A DNA stretch of 64,000 nucleotides from assembly GCA_020638195.1 (NCBI GenBank), contig JACKJC010000003.1:248001-312000 (forward strand), in the 5' to 3' direction. Every line of letters begins with the position of its first letter. Positions within the stretch are counted from its first letter, which is position 1. The DNA is from Methylobacteriaceae bacterium. GTDB lineage: Bacteria; Pseudomonadota; Alphaproteobacteria; Rhizobiales; Beijerinckiaceae. The notes under the pieces were generated by a model, which saw only the letters and a list, made by a program, of their open reading frames with translations, had not been told where the DNA came from and ran no database searches. The translations under genes and the position numbers were made by a program. Shown in pieces: positions 7,718 through 16,931 of this stretch.

Positions 7718-9265
7718 ATGAAATTCAGTCCCCTCCAGAAGGCGGCCTTGACGGCGGTCGGCGTAGGCGCGCTCGGCGCTTTGCTGACCTTCGACACCGC
7801 GCTTGCGCAGGCGGCCGCTGACGCGGCCAAGGAAGCCGCTCCGGCCGCCGCCGCGCCGACGCCCAACAAGGGCGACACGGCATGGATGCTAGTGTCGACC
7901 CTACTCGTGCTGATGATGTCGGTGCCCGGCCTCGCCCTGTTTTACGGCGGCCTCGTGCGCACCAAGAACATGCTGTCGATCCTCACCCAGGTCATGGCCA
8001 TCGTCTCCATGGTCGGCCTGCTGTGGTGCTTCTACGGCTACTCGATCTCGCTGGGCGACGGCGGCGGCCACTACCTCGGCGGCTTCGGCAAGGCCTTCCT
8101 GAAAGGCATCGATGCGAATTCCGTGTCTGCGACCTTCTCGAATGGCGTCGTCATTCCGGAATTCGTCTACATGGTCTTCCAGATGACCTTCGCGATGATC
8201 ACGCCCGCCCTCATCGTCGGCGCCTTCGCCGAGCGCATGAAGTTCTCGGCGGTGATGCTCTTCACCTTCCTGTGGGTGACGTTCATCTACTTCCCGATCG
8301 CGCACTGGGTCTGGGCGACGCCCGCTCCGGACGATCTGGCCGCCGCCGCAAAGGCGCTCGCCGCCGCTGGCTCGGACGCCGCCAAGAAGGCCGCCGCTCA
8401 GGGCAAGATCGACGAACTGATCGCCGCCGCCGGCTGGCTGAACCAGGGCAAGGGCATCGGCGAGTTCCTGATGAACGGATCGGGCTCGCTCGACTTCGCG
8501 GGCGGCACGGTCGTGCACATCAACGCGGGCATCGCCGGCCTCGTCGGCGCCATCATGGTCGGCAAGCGCGTCGGCTATCCGCGTGAAGCCATGATGCCGC
8601 ACTCGCTCACCATGACCATGATCGGCGCCTCGCTGCTGTGGGTGGGCTGGTTCGGCTTCAACGCCGGCTCCAACCTCGAGTCCAACGGCGCGACCGCTCT
8701 CGCCTTCGTCAACACGATGGTGGCGACCTGCGCGGCGGCCTTCTCCTGGCTGATGGTCGAGTGGATGGTGAAGGGCAAGCCCTCGCTGCTCGGCATGGCC
8801 TCGGGCGCGGTCGCCGGCCTCGTCGCGGTCACGCCGGCCTCCGGCTATGCGGGTCCGATGGGCGCGATCGTGCTGGGCCTGATCGTCTCCCCGATCTGCC
8901 TGATCTTCGTCTCGAAGGTGAAGCACGCTCTGGGCTACGACGACGCGCTCGACGTGTTCGGCGTGCACTGCGTCGGCGGCGTCATCGGCGCCATCGCCAC
9001 GGGCATCCTGGTCGCCCCCTCGCTCGGCGGCGTCGGCATCACCGACTACACCAACATCACCGGCAACAACGCGGGCACCTATGTGTTCGGTCAGCAGGTG
9101 ATCTCGCAGATCGTCGCGGTCCTCGCCACGCTGATCTGGTCGGGCGTCGGTTCGGCGATCATCTACAAGGTTGTCGACCTCGTCGTCGGCCTGCGCGTCC
9201 CCACCGACGCCGAGCGCGAAGGCCTCGACGTCACCGACCACGGCGAACGCGCCTACAACTACTGA
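7718..9265 (+). CDS. amtB: Ammonium transporter AmtB
   Basis: 515 residues with an AGGAG ribosome site. An N-terminal signal peptide ends near TALAQA (about residue 30), followed by an Ala/Lys-rich linker and eleven predicted membrane segments. The signature FYGGLVRTKNMLS follows the first segment. The twin pore histidines are represented by GGTVVHINAG and VFGVHCVGG. A roughly 50-residue Ala/Lys-rich insert (around residues 205-250) lengthens one external loop, as I recall from other alphaproteobacterial AmtB proteins. It forms the trimeric ammonium channel gated by GlnK, encoded just upstream. Confidence 0.96.
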   Translation: MKFSPLQKAALTAVGVGALGALLTFDTALAQAAADAAKEAAPAAAAPTPNKGDTAWMLVSTLLVLMMSVPGLALFYGGLVRTKNMLSILTQVMAIVSMVGLLWCFYGYSISLGDGGGHYLGGFGKAFLKGIDANSVSATFSNGVVIPEFVYMVFQMTFAMITPALIVGAFAERMKFSAVMLFTFLWVTFIYFPIAHWVWATPAPDDLAAAAKALAAAGSDAAKKAAAQGKIDELIAAAGWLNQGKGIGEFLMNGSGSLDFAGGTVVHINAGIAGLVGAIMVGKRVGYPREAMMPHSLTMTMIGASLLWVGWFGFNAGSNLESNGATALAFVNTMVATCAAAFSWLMVEWMVKGKPSLLGMASGAVAGLVAVTPASGYAGPMGAIVLGLIVSPICLIFVSKVKHALGYDDALDVFGVHCVGGVIGAIATGILVAPSLGGVGITDYTNITGNNAGTYVFGQQVISQIVAVLATLIWSGVGSAIIYKVVDLVVGLRVPTDAEREGLDVTDHGERAYNY

Positions 9266-9278
9266 GTTCCTCCCGAGA

Positions 9279-9304
9279 GCGCTTCCGGCCAAGGCCGGAA
9301 GCGC
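9279..9304. repeat. Strong 12-bp inverted repeat after amtB
   Basis: GCGCTTCCGGCC and its exact complement are separated by only AA, 14 bases after the amtB stop. It lacks a T-run, so it may protect the mRNA 3' end or act as a pause ahead of the true terminator 30 bases further on. Confidence 0.75.
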
Positions 9305-9333
9305 CGACTTGGACCGGCAGCATCGGTCCCGCA

Positions 9334-9360
9334 CGGCGCCCGGAGACGGGCGCCGTTTTT
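9334..9360 (+). terminator. Rho-independent terminator of glnK-amtB
   Basis: An 8-bp GC stem (CGGCGCCC / GGGCGCCG) with a six-base loop is followed directly by five T residues at 9356-9360. It is a classic intrinsic terminator for the plus-strand operon. Confidence 0.92.
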
Positions 9361-9393
9361 ATTCTGGGGCGCGCGCTCCAGACGAGGCCGCCC

Positions 9394-9744
9394 TCAATTC
9401 ACTTTCGTCGCCGACCATTGCACGTTGTCGCGCCCGCATTTGGCCGTGCCGTTGATCGTCTTCGGGCCGGCGGCCTTGCCGACATAGGTGCAGGCCACGC
9501 CGTCGGTCGGCTGGATGCGCTGGATCACGTAATCGCCGTTCTGCGCATTGCCGGCGATCTTGTAGGCGATCGCCATGCCGTTCTCGTTCTTCATCGCGGC
9601 GGCGCCGTTGATCGACGGGCCCGCGACCGCGACCGTCCATGATCCCTTCACCTTGCCATTAGCTCCTTCGACGACCATCCAGGTTTCCGCGGAGGCGATT
9701 GCTGGCGCGAGCGCGAGGCTCAGGGCGAATGCGAGGCGTTTCAT
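9394..9744 (-). CDS. Small exported protein of unknown function
   Basis: 116 residues from ATG 9742-9744, chosen because it gives a clean signal peptide (MKRLAFALSLALAPAIASA) with a GGGAG sequence upstream; the frame continues 19 codons further without support. The mature part is about 97 residues, glycine- and asparagine-rich, with two cysteines (VACTYVG and AKCGRDN) that could form one disulfide. I do not recognise a family. It lies between the amtB terminator and the TadG-like gene, 25 bp downstream of the latter on the same strand, so the two may be co-transcribed. Confidence 0.7.
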   Translation of the reverse strand: MKRLAFALSLALAPAIASAETWMVVEGANGKVKGSWTVAVAGPSINGAAAMKNENGMAIAYKIAGNAQNGDYVIQRIQPTDGVACTYVGKAAGPKTINGTAKCGRDNVQWSATKVN

Positions 9745-9769
9745 CGGACCTGTCTCCCGGTTCGTTATG

Positions 9770-11185
9770 TCAGTTGAGGATTCGCACCCGCGTGATCGCA
9801 TTGCCGATCGCCTGGAACGCGGTCAGCAGATCGGCGGCCGAGGTCGAGTCGTAGTAGGCGGCGTTCGACGAGGCGCAGTTCTGCAGGACGGATTTGATCG
9901 TCAGGTCCGTGACCTGGAAGGCGACCGTGAAAATCTTGACGCCTTTCGCCTTGATCGACGCGCAGGTTTGCGTGGTCAGTGTGTTGGCCGCGGCCGTATC
10001 CGCGCCGCTGTGGTCGGGATAGTTCGGCGAATGCGTGTTGAAGCCATCGGTCATCAGCACGACGTACTTGCGGGTGCGACTGTTGTAGGCCGCGCCGTCG
10101 CCGTAAGGCGCGTTAGGCGAAAGCGCTCGCCAGCCCCACAGAAGACCGGGCGGAATGTAGGTCTCGCCCGAGGCGTAGAGGCTGTTGATCGTCGTCTGCA
10201 CCGTCGCCTGGTTGTTGGTCAGTCGCAGCAGCGGCGGCGAGCACCAATAGTCGATCAGGGCCGGGACCGGGTTGCCGGCATTTGCGCTGTCAGCGTTCGC
10301 GTCGACATCGCTCGGCAGATTTCGCGAACCCACGCAGCCGTGCCACACGTGGTCCACCGGGCTCGGGCACGACTGGTAGGTGCCCTGCTGCGTGAACGCA
10401 TTGCAGCTGTTGTACGAGCAGGTGTAGGGAATGCCGTCGCTCACGCAGGTCGAAGTCACCGGCGTGTATCCGCCGGTGCAGACCATGTTCGGCAGGTCCT
10501 GGCATGATCCGCTCGCGGGCGTCGTGTAATCCTGCGCGCCCGTCAGCCAGCTCGCGTTGCGATCGGTCAGCCCGATGTTGACGTACTGGTTGAACGGCAC
10601 GACCGCGACCTTCACGTTGGCGGCCGCGTTCGGGATCGAGAACAGCGTGTTGTTCAGGTCCGTCGCGGCCACCTTCAGCGCGTCGATCTTGGCGCCCGCC
10701 ATCGAGGCCGTCGTATCGAGCACCATCGCCAATTCGACCGGGCCGGCCGGCATGGAAACGCGGGTGGTCGCATTCACCGTCATGTCGCGAATGCCGATCA
10801 GACCCATCAGCCGGGTCGGAACGGTGATCTGGGCGGTCGCCGCCAGCGCCCCGGAACCGTCGATCGAAGCCGTCGTGACGACATTCGCGTTTGCCGCCAT
10901 CGGCCCGAGCGCGCCTTGCAGCTGCTTCTTGACCGCCTCCGTCAATGCGACGTTGGCGAGATTGATGTTCTGACCGGCCGACTGCGCGACCGCGACGGAC
11001 AGCGCAGCCGAATCCAGGCCGCTTGTCAGCGTCGCACGCATTCGAATCGCCGATGCATAGTCGATGGCGGCGCCGACGGCGAGCGCCATGGGCAGGAGCG
11101 CGATCGCGAAAATGACGGCGGCCGCGCCGCTGTGATCATTGCGAAACTTGCGAAAATGTCCGGCTATGCGTGTGTGATCGAGCAT
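9770..11185 (-). CDS. TadG-like pilus-assembly / VWA-domain envelope protein
   Basis: 471 residues from ATG 11185; an alternative ATG at 11236 would add 17 residues, and neither has a strong ribosome site. A short basic N-terminus precedes one membrane segment (GAAAVIFAIALLPMALAVGAAIDYA) of the TadE/TadG type. The periplasmic part is a von Willebrand A domain with a metal-site motif DTTAS, close to the DxSxS consensus, and a later VVLMTDGFNTH strand. A roughly 65-residue insert (about 10330-10515) contains seven cysteines. TadG proteins belong to Flp pilus systems, but no other tad genes are visible, so this is an orphan or works with a distant locus. Confidence 0.82.
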   Translation of the reverse strand: MLDHTRIAGHFRKFRNDHSGAAAVIFAIALLPMALAVGAAIDYASAIRMRATLTSGLDSAALSVAVAQSAGQNINLANVALTEAVKKQLQGALGPMAANANVVTTASIDGSGALAATAQITVPTRLMGLIGIRDMTVNATTRVSMPAGPVELAMVLDTTASMAGAKIDALKVAATDLNNTLFSIPNAAANVKVAVVPFNQYVNIGLTDRNASWLTGAQDYTTPASGSCQDLPNMVCTGGYTPVTSTCVSDGIPYTCSYNSCNAFTQQGTYQSCPSPVDHVWHGCVGSRNLPSDVDANADSANAGNPVPALIDYWCSPPLLRLTNNQATVQTTINSLYASGETYIPPGLLWGWRALSPNAPYGDGAAYNSRTRKYVVLMTDGFNTHSPNYPDHSGADTAAANTLTTQTCASIKAKGVKIFTVAFQVTDLTIKSVLQNCASSNAAYYDSTSAADLLTAFQAIGNAITRVRILN

Positions 11186-11507
11186 GTCGGTCGCGCCATG
11201 GATAAATGTAATCGCGACACTATGCAGGCCGAGCATTTCAAATTCGCTTAATTCGCCCCACGAAACATCGATCTGTTGAAGTAATGAATCCTTAACCAGA
11301 CGGCGCATGCGCATGTGTTCCGGCAAAGGCGCCTTGTCTGCCGTCGATCGCGTTGTGACGTTTTTGCAACGCGTCGATCCGATCTCGCCACGCAGCATGA
11401 ATATTGCTCAAAACTTGTGCGAGTGCACACGAAACGTCGTTGCCGCGGCGCACACGTCCGACGCATTTTGGCCACATCGAATTTCAAGTTCGCTGGAGAA
11501 AAACGAA
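11186..11507. other. 322-bp divergent intergenic region
   Basis: It separates the leftward TadG-like gene and the rightward porin and must hold both promoters. It is less GC-rich than its surroundings. A 7-bp inverted repeat (CGCGTTG 11349-11355 and CAACGCG 11367-11373) with a T-rich spacer is the only clear dyad and could be an operator. No coding sequence with a plausible start is supported here. Confidence 0.5.
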
Positions 11508-12437
11508 ATGAAACTGTTTGCTGCCGCTGCGGCCGCCCTGCTCGTCACGACGGGCGCCTATGCTGCCGATCTGCCCACCAAGAAGGAGCCGATCGTCGCT
11601 CCGGTCGCGTTCAGCCCCTGGGACTTCGAAGTCGGCGCCCAGGTCACGACGGACTACCTGTTCCGCGGCCTGACGCAGTCCAACCACGCGCCGAGCGTGT
11701 GGGCTCACGGCGAGATTCGCTACAACATCAATGACATGTTCCAGCTGTACGCTGGTGTCGCGGGCGAGAGCATCAAGCTCTCCAACGTCGTCCCCAGCCC
11801 CTCGATGGAGCTCGACGGTTACGGCGGTCTGCGCGTGACCTACGGCAATTTCGGCCTCGACCTCGGCGGCATCTACTATGGCTATCCGAACACCCCGACC
11901 GGCATCGTTGGCGTGACCACGCCGAACCCGGTCTTCTCGCCGAAGCCGATCAGCTGGTTCGAACTCTACGCCAAGCCGTCCTACACGGTCACCGACTGGC
12001 TCTCGATCGGCGCCAACTTCTTCTACACCCCGAGCTATCTGAACACGGGCGCTCACGGCGAATACCTGTCGGCCACGGCCAAGGTCACGCTGCCCTACGG
12101 CTTCGCGGTCTCCGGCGAGTTCGGTCGCCAGTGGGTCGGCACCGTCGATCCGATCTGGGTCACGACCGCTACGCTCGCCGTCAACCCCGGCTTCACGGTC
12201 GGCAAGCTGCCGAGCTATAACTACTGGAACCTCGGCGCGTCCTATACCTACAAGTTCGTGACGCTCGACGTGCGCTACCATGGCACCAGCCTGTCGAAGG
12301 CTGCCGCCTCGCAGTTCACCGGCAACGCCAACGCCGGCCCGAACCTCGCCTTCCCGGGCCAGGCTCTGTCGACCTACGGCCGCGCGGCGATCGTCGGCAC
12401 GCTCTCCTTCGCCCTCACCGGCAAGGACCTCAAGTAA
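11508..12437 (+). CDS. TorF-family (Gcw_chp) putative outer-membrane porin
   Basis: 309 residues from ATG 11508, preceded by TGGAGAA. The signal peptide MKLFAAAAAALLVTTGAYA is followed by a region matching the Gcw_chp/TIGR02001 pattern VTTDYLFRGLTQS near residues 45-57. The remainder consists of alternating amphipathic beta strands (YGGLRVTYGNFGLDLGG, WLSIGANFFYTPS, FVTLDVRYHG) and a strand-like C-terminus, as expected for an outer-membrane beta barrel. The gene uses strongly biased codons and has its own terminator, suggesting high expression. Substrate unknown. Confidence 0.85.
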   Translation: MKLFAAAAAALLVTTGAYAADLPTKKEPIVAPVAFSPWDFEVGAQVTTDYLFRGLTQSNHAPSVWAHGEIRYNINDMFQLYAGVAGESIKLSNVVPSPSMELDGYGGLRVTYGNFGLDLGGIYYGYPNTPTGIVGVTTPNPVFSPKPISWFELYAKPSYTVTDWLSIGANFFYTPSYLNTGAHGEYLSATAKVTLPYGFAVSGEFGRQWVGTVDPIWVTTATLAVNPGFTVGKLPSYNYWNLGASYTYKFVTLDVRYHGTSLSKAAASQFTGNANAGPNLAFPGQALSTYGRAAIVGTLSFALTGKDLK

Positions 12438-12478
12438 GGCAGCGATCCCGGCGCTGGTTCGCCAGCCTGCTTCATCGA

Positions 12479-12508
12479 CCCCCGGCGAAAGCCGGGGGTT
12501 TTGCTTTT
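12479..12508 (+). terminator. Rho-independent terminator of the porin gene
   Basis: Perfect 8-bp stem CCCCCGGC / GCCGGGGG with a GAAA tetraloop, then TTTTGCTTTT. It lies 41 bases after the porin stop. Confidence 0.94.
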
Positions 12509-12647
12509 GAAGACGGGCCAAACGCTCGCCTTTCCGGAATTTAATGTGCGCCGCGTGTCGGTGCGCACGCGAATGGCCTTGGCGGCCGTCTTTCTCTCGC
12601 CCATATCTGTGCAGCGCGCCGCGAGCGCGTCCACATGGGAGAAATTC

Positions 12648-13433
12648 ATGTCGCCCGAAGAGCGCCAGGTGCTCGTCGAACTCTTTCAGCGCACCAATGC
12701 CGCGGCTGGGCAGCCGCGCGACAAGGATGCGGAAGCCTTCATCGCGGAAGCCATCCGCTTGCAGCCCTATGCGCCATACCTCCTGGCGCAGGCCGTGCTG
12801 TTGCAGGAGCAGGCGATGAAATCCGCCTCGGAACGTCTGCAGCAGCTCGAGACCGAGAATCAGCAATTGCGCGAAGAGATCGCGCAGGGCGGTCCGGCGC
12901 CCCAGCAGCAGGGGCAGGGCGGCTTTCTCGGCGGTCTCGGCTCTCTCTTTGGCGGCCAGCCCGCGCCGCAACGCGGGCCCGAACCACCGCCGCGCCCGGG
13001 CGGCCCCTGGGGAGGGGCGGCGCAAGGCGGCGCTCCGCAGCAGGCTGGCTGGGGCTCGCAGCCCCCGCCTCCGCCCCAGCAGGGCGCTGGTCAGGGCGGT
13101 CCCTGGGGCGGCGCGCCGCAGCAGCAGCAAGGCGGCGGCGGCTCGACCTTCCTCAAGGGCGCGCTCGGCGCGGCGGCTGGCGTCGCCGGCGGCGCGCTCC
13201 TCGTCAATTCGCTGAGCGGCATGTTCGGCGGCCACGGCCAGAGCGCTGGTCTGGGCTCCGGCTTCGGCGGTGGGCTCGGCCATCAGGCGAACGCCGGGAG
13301 CGGCGAGACCGTGATCAACAATTACTACGGCGACGAAGGCGGCCGCGGCGACGCGTCCTACCAGAACGCCTCCGACGATTCGGACTATGACGACGACGAC
13401 GGTTCGTACGACGACGACACCTACGACGCGTAA
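12648..13433 (+). CDS. DUF2076 domain protein
   Basis: 261 residues from ATG 12648, where a GGGAGA ribosome site is well placed and the product starts MSPEERQVLVELFQR as in DUF2076 proteins. The N-terminal 90 residues are helical, ending in a short coiled coil (ASERLQQLETENQQLREEI). The middle is Gly/Pro/Gln-rich and low in complexity. A glycine-rich hydrophobic stretch (FLKGALGAAAGVAGGALLV) may associate with membrane, and the C-terminus is strongly acidic (runs of Asp). Function is unknown; members are described as periplasmic ligand-binding sensor-like proteins without firm evidence. Confidence 0.85.
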   Translation: MSPEERQVLVELFQRTNAAAGQPRDKDAEAFIAEAIRLQPYAPYLLAQAVLLQEQAMKSASERLQQLETENQQLREEIAQGGPAPQQQGQGGFLGGLGSLFGGQPAPQRGPEPPPRPGGPWGGAAQGGAPQQAGWGSQPPPPPQQGAGQGGPWGGAPQQQQGGGGSTFLKGALGAAAGVAGGALLVNSLSGMFGGHGQSAGLGSGFGGGLGHQANAGSGETVINNYYGDEGGRGDASYQNASDDSDYDDDDGSYDDDTYDA

Positions 13434-13466
13434 TGCGCGTCGCCTCGTCCGAGCCCTGAGAACCGG

Positions 13467-13494
13467 AAGGCCGCCGCGTCGCCGCGACGGCCTT
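13467..13494. terminator. Hairpin between DUF2076 gene and L,D-transpeptidase gene
   Basis: A 12-13 bp imperfect stem (AAGGCCGCCGCG against CGCGACGGCCTT) with one mismatch, located between two converging genes. The downstream tract is only CCTCTC on the plus strand, so this is a weak candidate for a bidirectional terminator. Confidence 0.55.
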
Positions 13495-13526
13495 CCTCTC
13501 CCGCCTCCCGCGCTTTTCGCGCAGTC

Positions 13527-14255
13527 TTATAAAACGATCACTTTCGTCCCGACCCGGACGCGATCGTAGAGATCCTCGACATCGTGGTTCATCATGCGGA
13601 TGCAGCCTGACGAGACGTTCTGGCCGATCGTGTACGGCTCGTTCGTGCCGTGGATGCGATAGAGCGACGAACCGAGATAGAGCGCCCGCGCCCCGAGCGG
13701 ATTTTCCGGCCCGCCTTCCATGTGCTTTGGCAGGTCGGGACGGCGCTTGATCATTTCCGGCGGCGGCGTCCAGCCCGGCCATTCCGCCTTTCGCGTGATC
13801 GTCTTCACGCCCGCCCAGGTGAAGCCCGGTCGGCCGACGCCGATGCCGTAGCGAATGGCGCGTCCGCCTTCCTGCACGAGATAGAGATGCTTATCGCGCG
13901 TATCGACGACGATCGTGCCCGGCCGCTCGCTCGTCTTGTAGTCGACTTCCGCGCGCAGATATTCGGCGGCGACGCTGCGCCGCGCCTCGAGCGGCGCCGC
14001 GCCGTAGCTTGCGACCCGCACGGGCGCGCGATGCGCCGGCGGCGCCGCATAGAGGATTGGCGCGGACTGCATCGCGGCTGCGGAAACGGGCGCTGCCGCG
14101 CGCGGTTGCGCGAAGGGATCACGCTGGGGCGCCGCCTGCTGGCCCCCGGTCATGACGAATTCGATGAAGCCGCCGCCGTAATTGCCGGCCAGCGCCGGCT
14201 CGCTCGCGATGGCCGCGACGCCCGCGAGCAGCATGATGCGCCAAATTGGAGACAT
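13527..14255 (-). CDS. L,D-transpeptidase (YkuD domain)
   Basis: 242 residues. A signal peptide (MSPIWRIMLLAGVAAIASEPALA) leads into an Ala/Pro-rich linker and a C-terminal YkuD domain (from about residue 115, PGTIVVDTRDKHLYLV). The catalytic signature is intact: HGTNEPYTIG followed by SSGCIRM with the nucleophilic Cys. These periplasmic enzymes form 3-3 peptidoglycan crosslinks or attach proteins to peptidoglycan, a dominant mode of crosslinking in Hyphomicrobiales. The gene stands alone between convergent DUF2076 and the flippase gene; no accessory peptidoglycan-binding domain is present. Confidence 0.93.
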   Translation of the reverse strand: MSPIWRIMLLAGVAAIASEPALAGNYGGGFIEFVMTGGQQAAPQRDPFAQPRAAAPVSAAAMQSAPILYAAPPAHRAPVRVASYGAAPLEARRSVAAEYLRAEVDYKTSERPGTIVVDTRDKHLYLVQEGGRAIRYGIGVGRPGFTWAGVKTITRKAEWPGWTPPPEMIKRRPDLPKHMEGGPENPLGARALYLGSSLYRIHGTNEPYTIGQNVSSGCIRMMNHDVEDLYDRVRVGTKVIVL

Positions 14256-14433
14256 TTTTCGATCCCGTGTGTCGCGCCGAGGCGCACGAAGACGATGAGG
14301 GATCGTATCACCTAGAATTCGAATGATGTGATTTACGCAATCTTGTGGTTATGCAGAAGATAACGCGCCACAATTGCAGTAAATCATCCGCAAAGGAACG
14401 TGGTTTTCTTTTTGTAAACCCGAGGCCGGGCCA

Positions 14434-15891
14434 TCAAGGCTCGCCGACGGCGTTCGCTGCGTTTCGTTTTCCGCGGAGCAGCCCGCGAGCCTTTTCGATG
14501 ACAGGCCTGCGAAGGCTGGCGATGTCGAGCGCCAGGGCCATTGCGCCGAACACGCTGACGCCGACCACGATCTGCGTGGCGAGCGTCAGCACGCCCGGCG
14601 TCCAGCCACGCATCGGCCAGAGCGCGCCGACCATGGCGCCGGTCGAAACCGCGATAGCGGCGAAATCGCGCAGCGCCGGCCAGCGCGGCCGCGAAGCCGT
14701 CGCGAAGCCGATCAGCGCGACCATGGCGGCGAGATAGGCGCCGCTCTGCGCGATGGCGAGGCTCGAGGCGTCCGCGCCGCGCGGCAGGATTGCGACCAGC
14801 AGCGGCGTGCCCGCGCAGCCGATCAAGGCCGCGGCGATCAGCGCCGCCGTCTTCTTCTGGATCTGGAAGATCGGGTTGATCGCGAAATTGATCATGGTCA
14901 GCGCGAACAGGCCGGGCAGCATGAGCGTCAGATACTGGCCGAACGGTCCGCGAAACTGCATCGGTACGACCAGCGCCTCGACCGACGGCAGCGTCAGCAG
15001 GACGCCGGCGCAGGCCGGCGCGATGACGGCGAGCACGATCGTGATGTTGCGCGCGATCTGGTCCTTGGCGCTCTCCATCCCGTGCTTTTCATGCGCGGCG
15101 ACTGCGATCTGGAACAGCAGCACGTCGAGCGCCGAACCGATCGCCTGCACCGCGCGCAGGCCGAGGTCGAAGGCGAGCGAGAACTGGCCCGTTTCCGCGA
15201 AGCCGTAATATTTGGCGACGAGCGAGCGATTGACGAAGGGAATGAGCAGATAGAGCAGGTTCGCCGTGATGATCGGCAAGGCATAGGCGAGGTAGGAGCG
15301 CCCGAGATCGAAGCTCGCGCGTTTCGGCTCGCTGTGTGCGTCGGTCAGCGCGCGGCGCGAGGCGACGATCGAGCCCGCGATCGAGACGATGGCGCCGAGC
15401 AGCGCCATTTTCGCGGACTGGAAGACGAAGGCCGCGCCCGTGGTCAGCGCCAGCGACAGGGCGTTCTTGACGATGACGAGGCGTCCGTATTGCCGATCGT
15501 CGAAACGCGCGCGCGCAAGCCCCGCTGAATAGTCGAACAGCCCGTTGATGACGGCGGTCGCCATCGACAGGCCGATCAACGCATGCGAAAGGCCGAGCTC
15601 GACCCCGGACATCAAAACCGCGCCGACGACGACGGTCAGCCCGACCGCGAGAATGGCGAAAGCGGTGTCGAGGGTCGCGCGCACCTGCGGCTCGTCGTCC
15701 CGCGTGCGCTGCGAATAAAAGCGGATCGCCGAAAGCCGGATCCAGTCGAAGACGGCGGTCTGGATGACGAGCCCAAGCGCGAGCGCGAGCGCGAACCGAC
15801 CATATTCTTCTGGCCCGAGGAACTTCGCGACGATCAGCCCGATGACGAAATTGAAGAGGGCGTTAACCACGAAGGCGAGCAGCACCTTCAT
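14434..15891 (-). CDS. Polysaccharide flippase (Wzx-like, MOP superfamily)
   Basis: 485 residues with about 12-14 hydrophobic segments and a family-typical N-terminus (MKVLLAFVVNALFNFVIGLIVAKFLGPEEYGRFALA), the LGPEEYG-type motif after the first segment being a hallmark of Wzx/RfbX-like lipopolysaccharide biosynthesis proteins. It likely moves an undecaprenyl-linked glycan or similar lipid-linked substrate across the inner membrane. It lies 128 bp downstream of the lipid kinase and phosphoglycerol transferase genes on the same strand, which suggests an envelope-glycan role, but no glycosyltransferase is adjacent and the substrate is unknown. Confidence 0.85.
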   Translation of the reverse strand: MKVLLAFVVNALFNFVIGLIVAKFLGPEEYGRFALALALGLVIQTAVFDWIRLSAIRFYSQRTRDDEPQVRATLDTAFAILAVGLTVVVGAVLMSGVELGLSHALIGLSMATAVINGLFDYSAGLARARFDDRQYGRLVIVKNALSLALTTGAAFVFQSAKMALLGAIVSIAGSIVASRRALTDAHSEPKRASFDLGRSYLAYALPIITANLLYLLIPFVNRSLVAKYYGFAETGQFSLAFDLGLRAVQAIGSALDVLLFQIAVAAHEKHGMESAKDQIARNITIVLAVIAPACAGVLLTLPSVEALVVPMQFRGPFGQYLTLMLPGLFALTMINFAINPIFQIQKKTAALIAAALIGCAGTPLLVAILPRGADASSLAIAQSGAYLAAMVALIGFATASRPRWPALRDFAAIAVSTGAMVGALWPMRGWTPGVLTLATQIVVGVSVFGAMALALDIASLRRPVIEKARGLLRGKRNAANAVGEP

Positions 15892-16019
15892 GCGCGCGTC
15901 TCCGGCCAGCGCGCCGGGCGCGCTTCGTCACGGCTCGTCCTCGAAGGCGCGGCGATGCGGGTCATGCGGGCTACATACCGCATGGCGCATAAGAAAGTCT
16001 TGCGGCGGCGTTCCGCCGA

Positions 16020-16931
16020 TCAGCCGGCGACCACGAGCCTGACCGGGGCTTCCGCGCAAACCGCGCGCACCGGCGTGACGCCGAAGGGATCGCCGTCGAC
16101 CTGCGCCGCGGCTTCTTGCGCTTCATTCCCCTGCGCGACCGCCAGCGTCACTTCGGAAACATCGAGAATGCGTACGCCCGCGCCGTTGAGCCCGCCGCCC
16201 GACAGCATGCGCCAGCCGATGCGCAGGAGAGCGAGGAGACTGTCGTCCGTTACGACGACGAGCGCGAGGCCCGGCCTGGTCGCGCAGGTCTGCGGCGCGA
16301 TCACGTAATCGCCGCCATAGCGCGCGGCATTGGCGCAGATCGCGAGCCGGCAGCGCAATTCTTCCTTGTTCGTCGTCACGACCAGGTCGGGCGTGTTCGC
16401 CCGCCGCTTCTGCGCAACGGCCGCGGCGACATAGGCCCATTTGCCGAGTGCGCGCTTCAGGCGCGGCGAGGTGCGCGCGACGACGGCCGCATCGAGGCCG
16501 GCGGACGCCATCAGCACGAACGGCCGGCCATTCGCCAGGCCGTAATAGAGCGGCGTCGTGTGGCCCGATCGGATCGCGGCGGCGATCGCGTCCGCGTCGC
16601 GCGCCGCGCGCGTCTCGCTCGCCAGCACATTCGCCGTGCCGCCGGCGATGATCGCAAGCGCGGGTTGCGCGCCGGATATCGTTCGCAATCCGGCAATCGC
16701 CTCGTTGATCGTGCCGTCGCCGCCATGCACGGCGATCACGTCGAAGCCCGCGCCGATATCGGCGACGATGCGCTCGATGTCGCCGCGCGCCTGCGACTGC
16801 ATGAGGTCGACCGCGACGCCGTCGCGCGCCAGCGCATCGCGGATCGCCGCGAGCTTGCGCGGCGCATGGCCGCGCGCCTTGGGATTGGCGACGATCAGAA
16901 CGCGCCGCGTCGTGACGCGCATCTGCGTCAC
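16020..16931 (-). CDS. Diacylglycerol kinase-family lipid kinase (DagK/YegS-like)
   Basis: 303 residues. The catalytic nucleotide-binding motif VHGGDGTINEAIAG (about residues 68-81) and the following GGTANVLA loop (96-103) define the DAGK catalytic fold. A C-terminal beta-sandwich domain is also present. The start ATGA overlaps the stop of the upstream phosphoglycerol transferase, so translation is coupled. The likely reaction is ATP-dependent phosphorylation of diacylglycerol or a related lipid. The pairing with an enzyme that would release diacylglycerol supports diacylglycerol as the substrate, although sphingosine-like substrates cannot be excluded. Confidence 0.87.
   Translation of the reverse strand: MTQMRVTTRRVLIVANPKARGHAPRKLAAIRDALARDGVAVDLMQSQARGDIERIVADIGAGFDVIAVHGGDGTINEAIAGLRTISGAQPALAIIAGGTANVLASETRAARDADAIAAAIRSGHTTPLYYGLANGRPFVLMASAGLDAAVVARTSPRLKRALGKWAYVAAAVAQKRRANTPDLVVTTNKEELRCRLAICANAARYGGDYVIAPQTCATRPGLALVVVTDDSLLALLRIGWRMLSGGGLNGAGVRILDVSEVTLAVAQGNEAQEAAAQVDGDPFGVTPVRAVCAEAPVRLVVAG

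Noticed and set aside
11484..13283. 599-codon minus-strand frame over the porin and DUF2076 genes
   Set aside because: Spans two well-supported plus-strand genes and a terminator; no motif.
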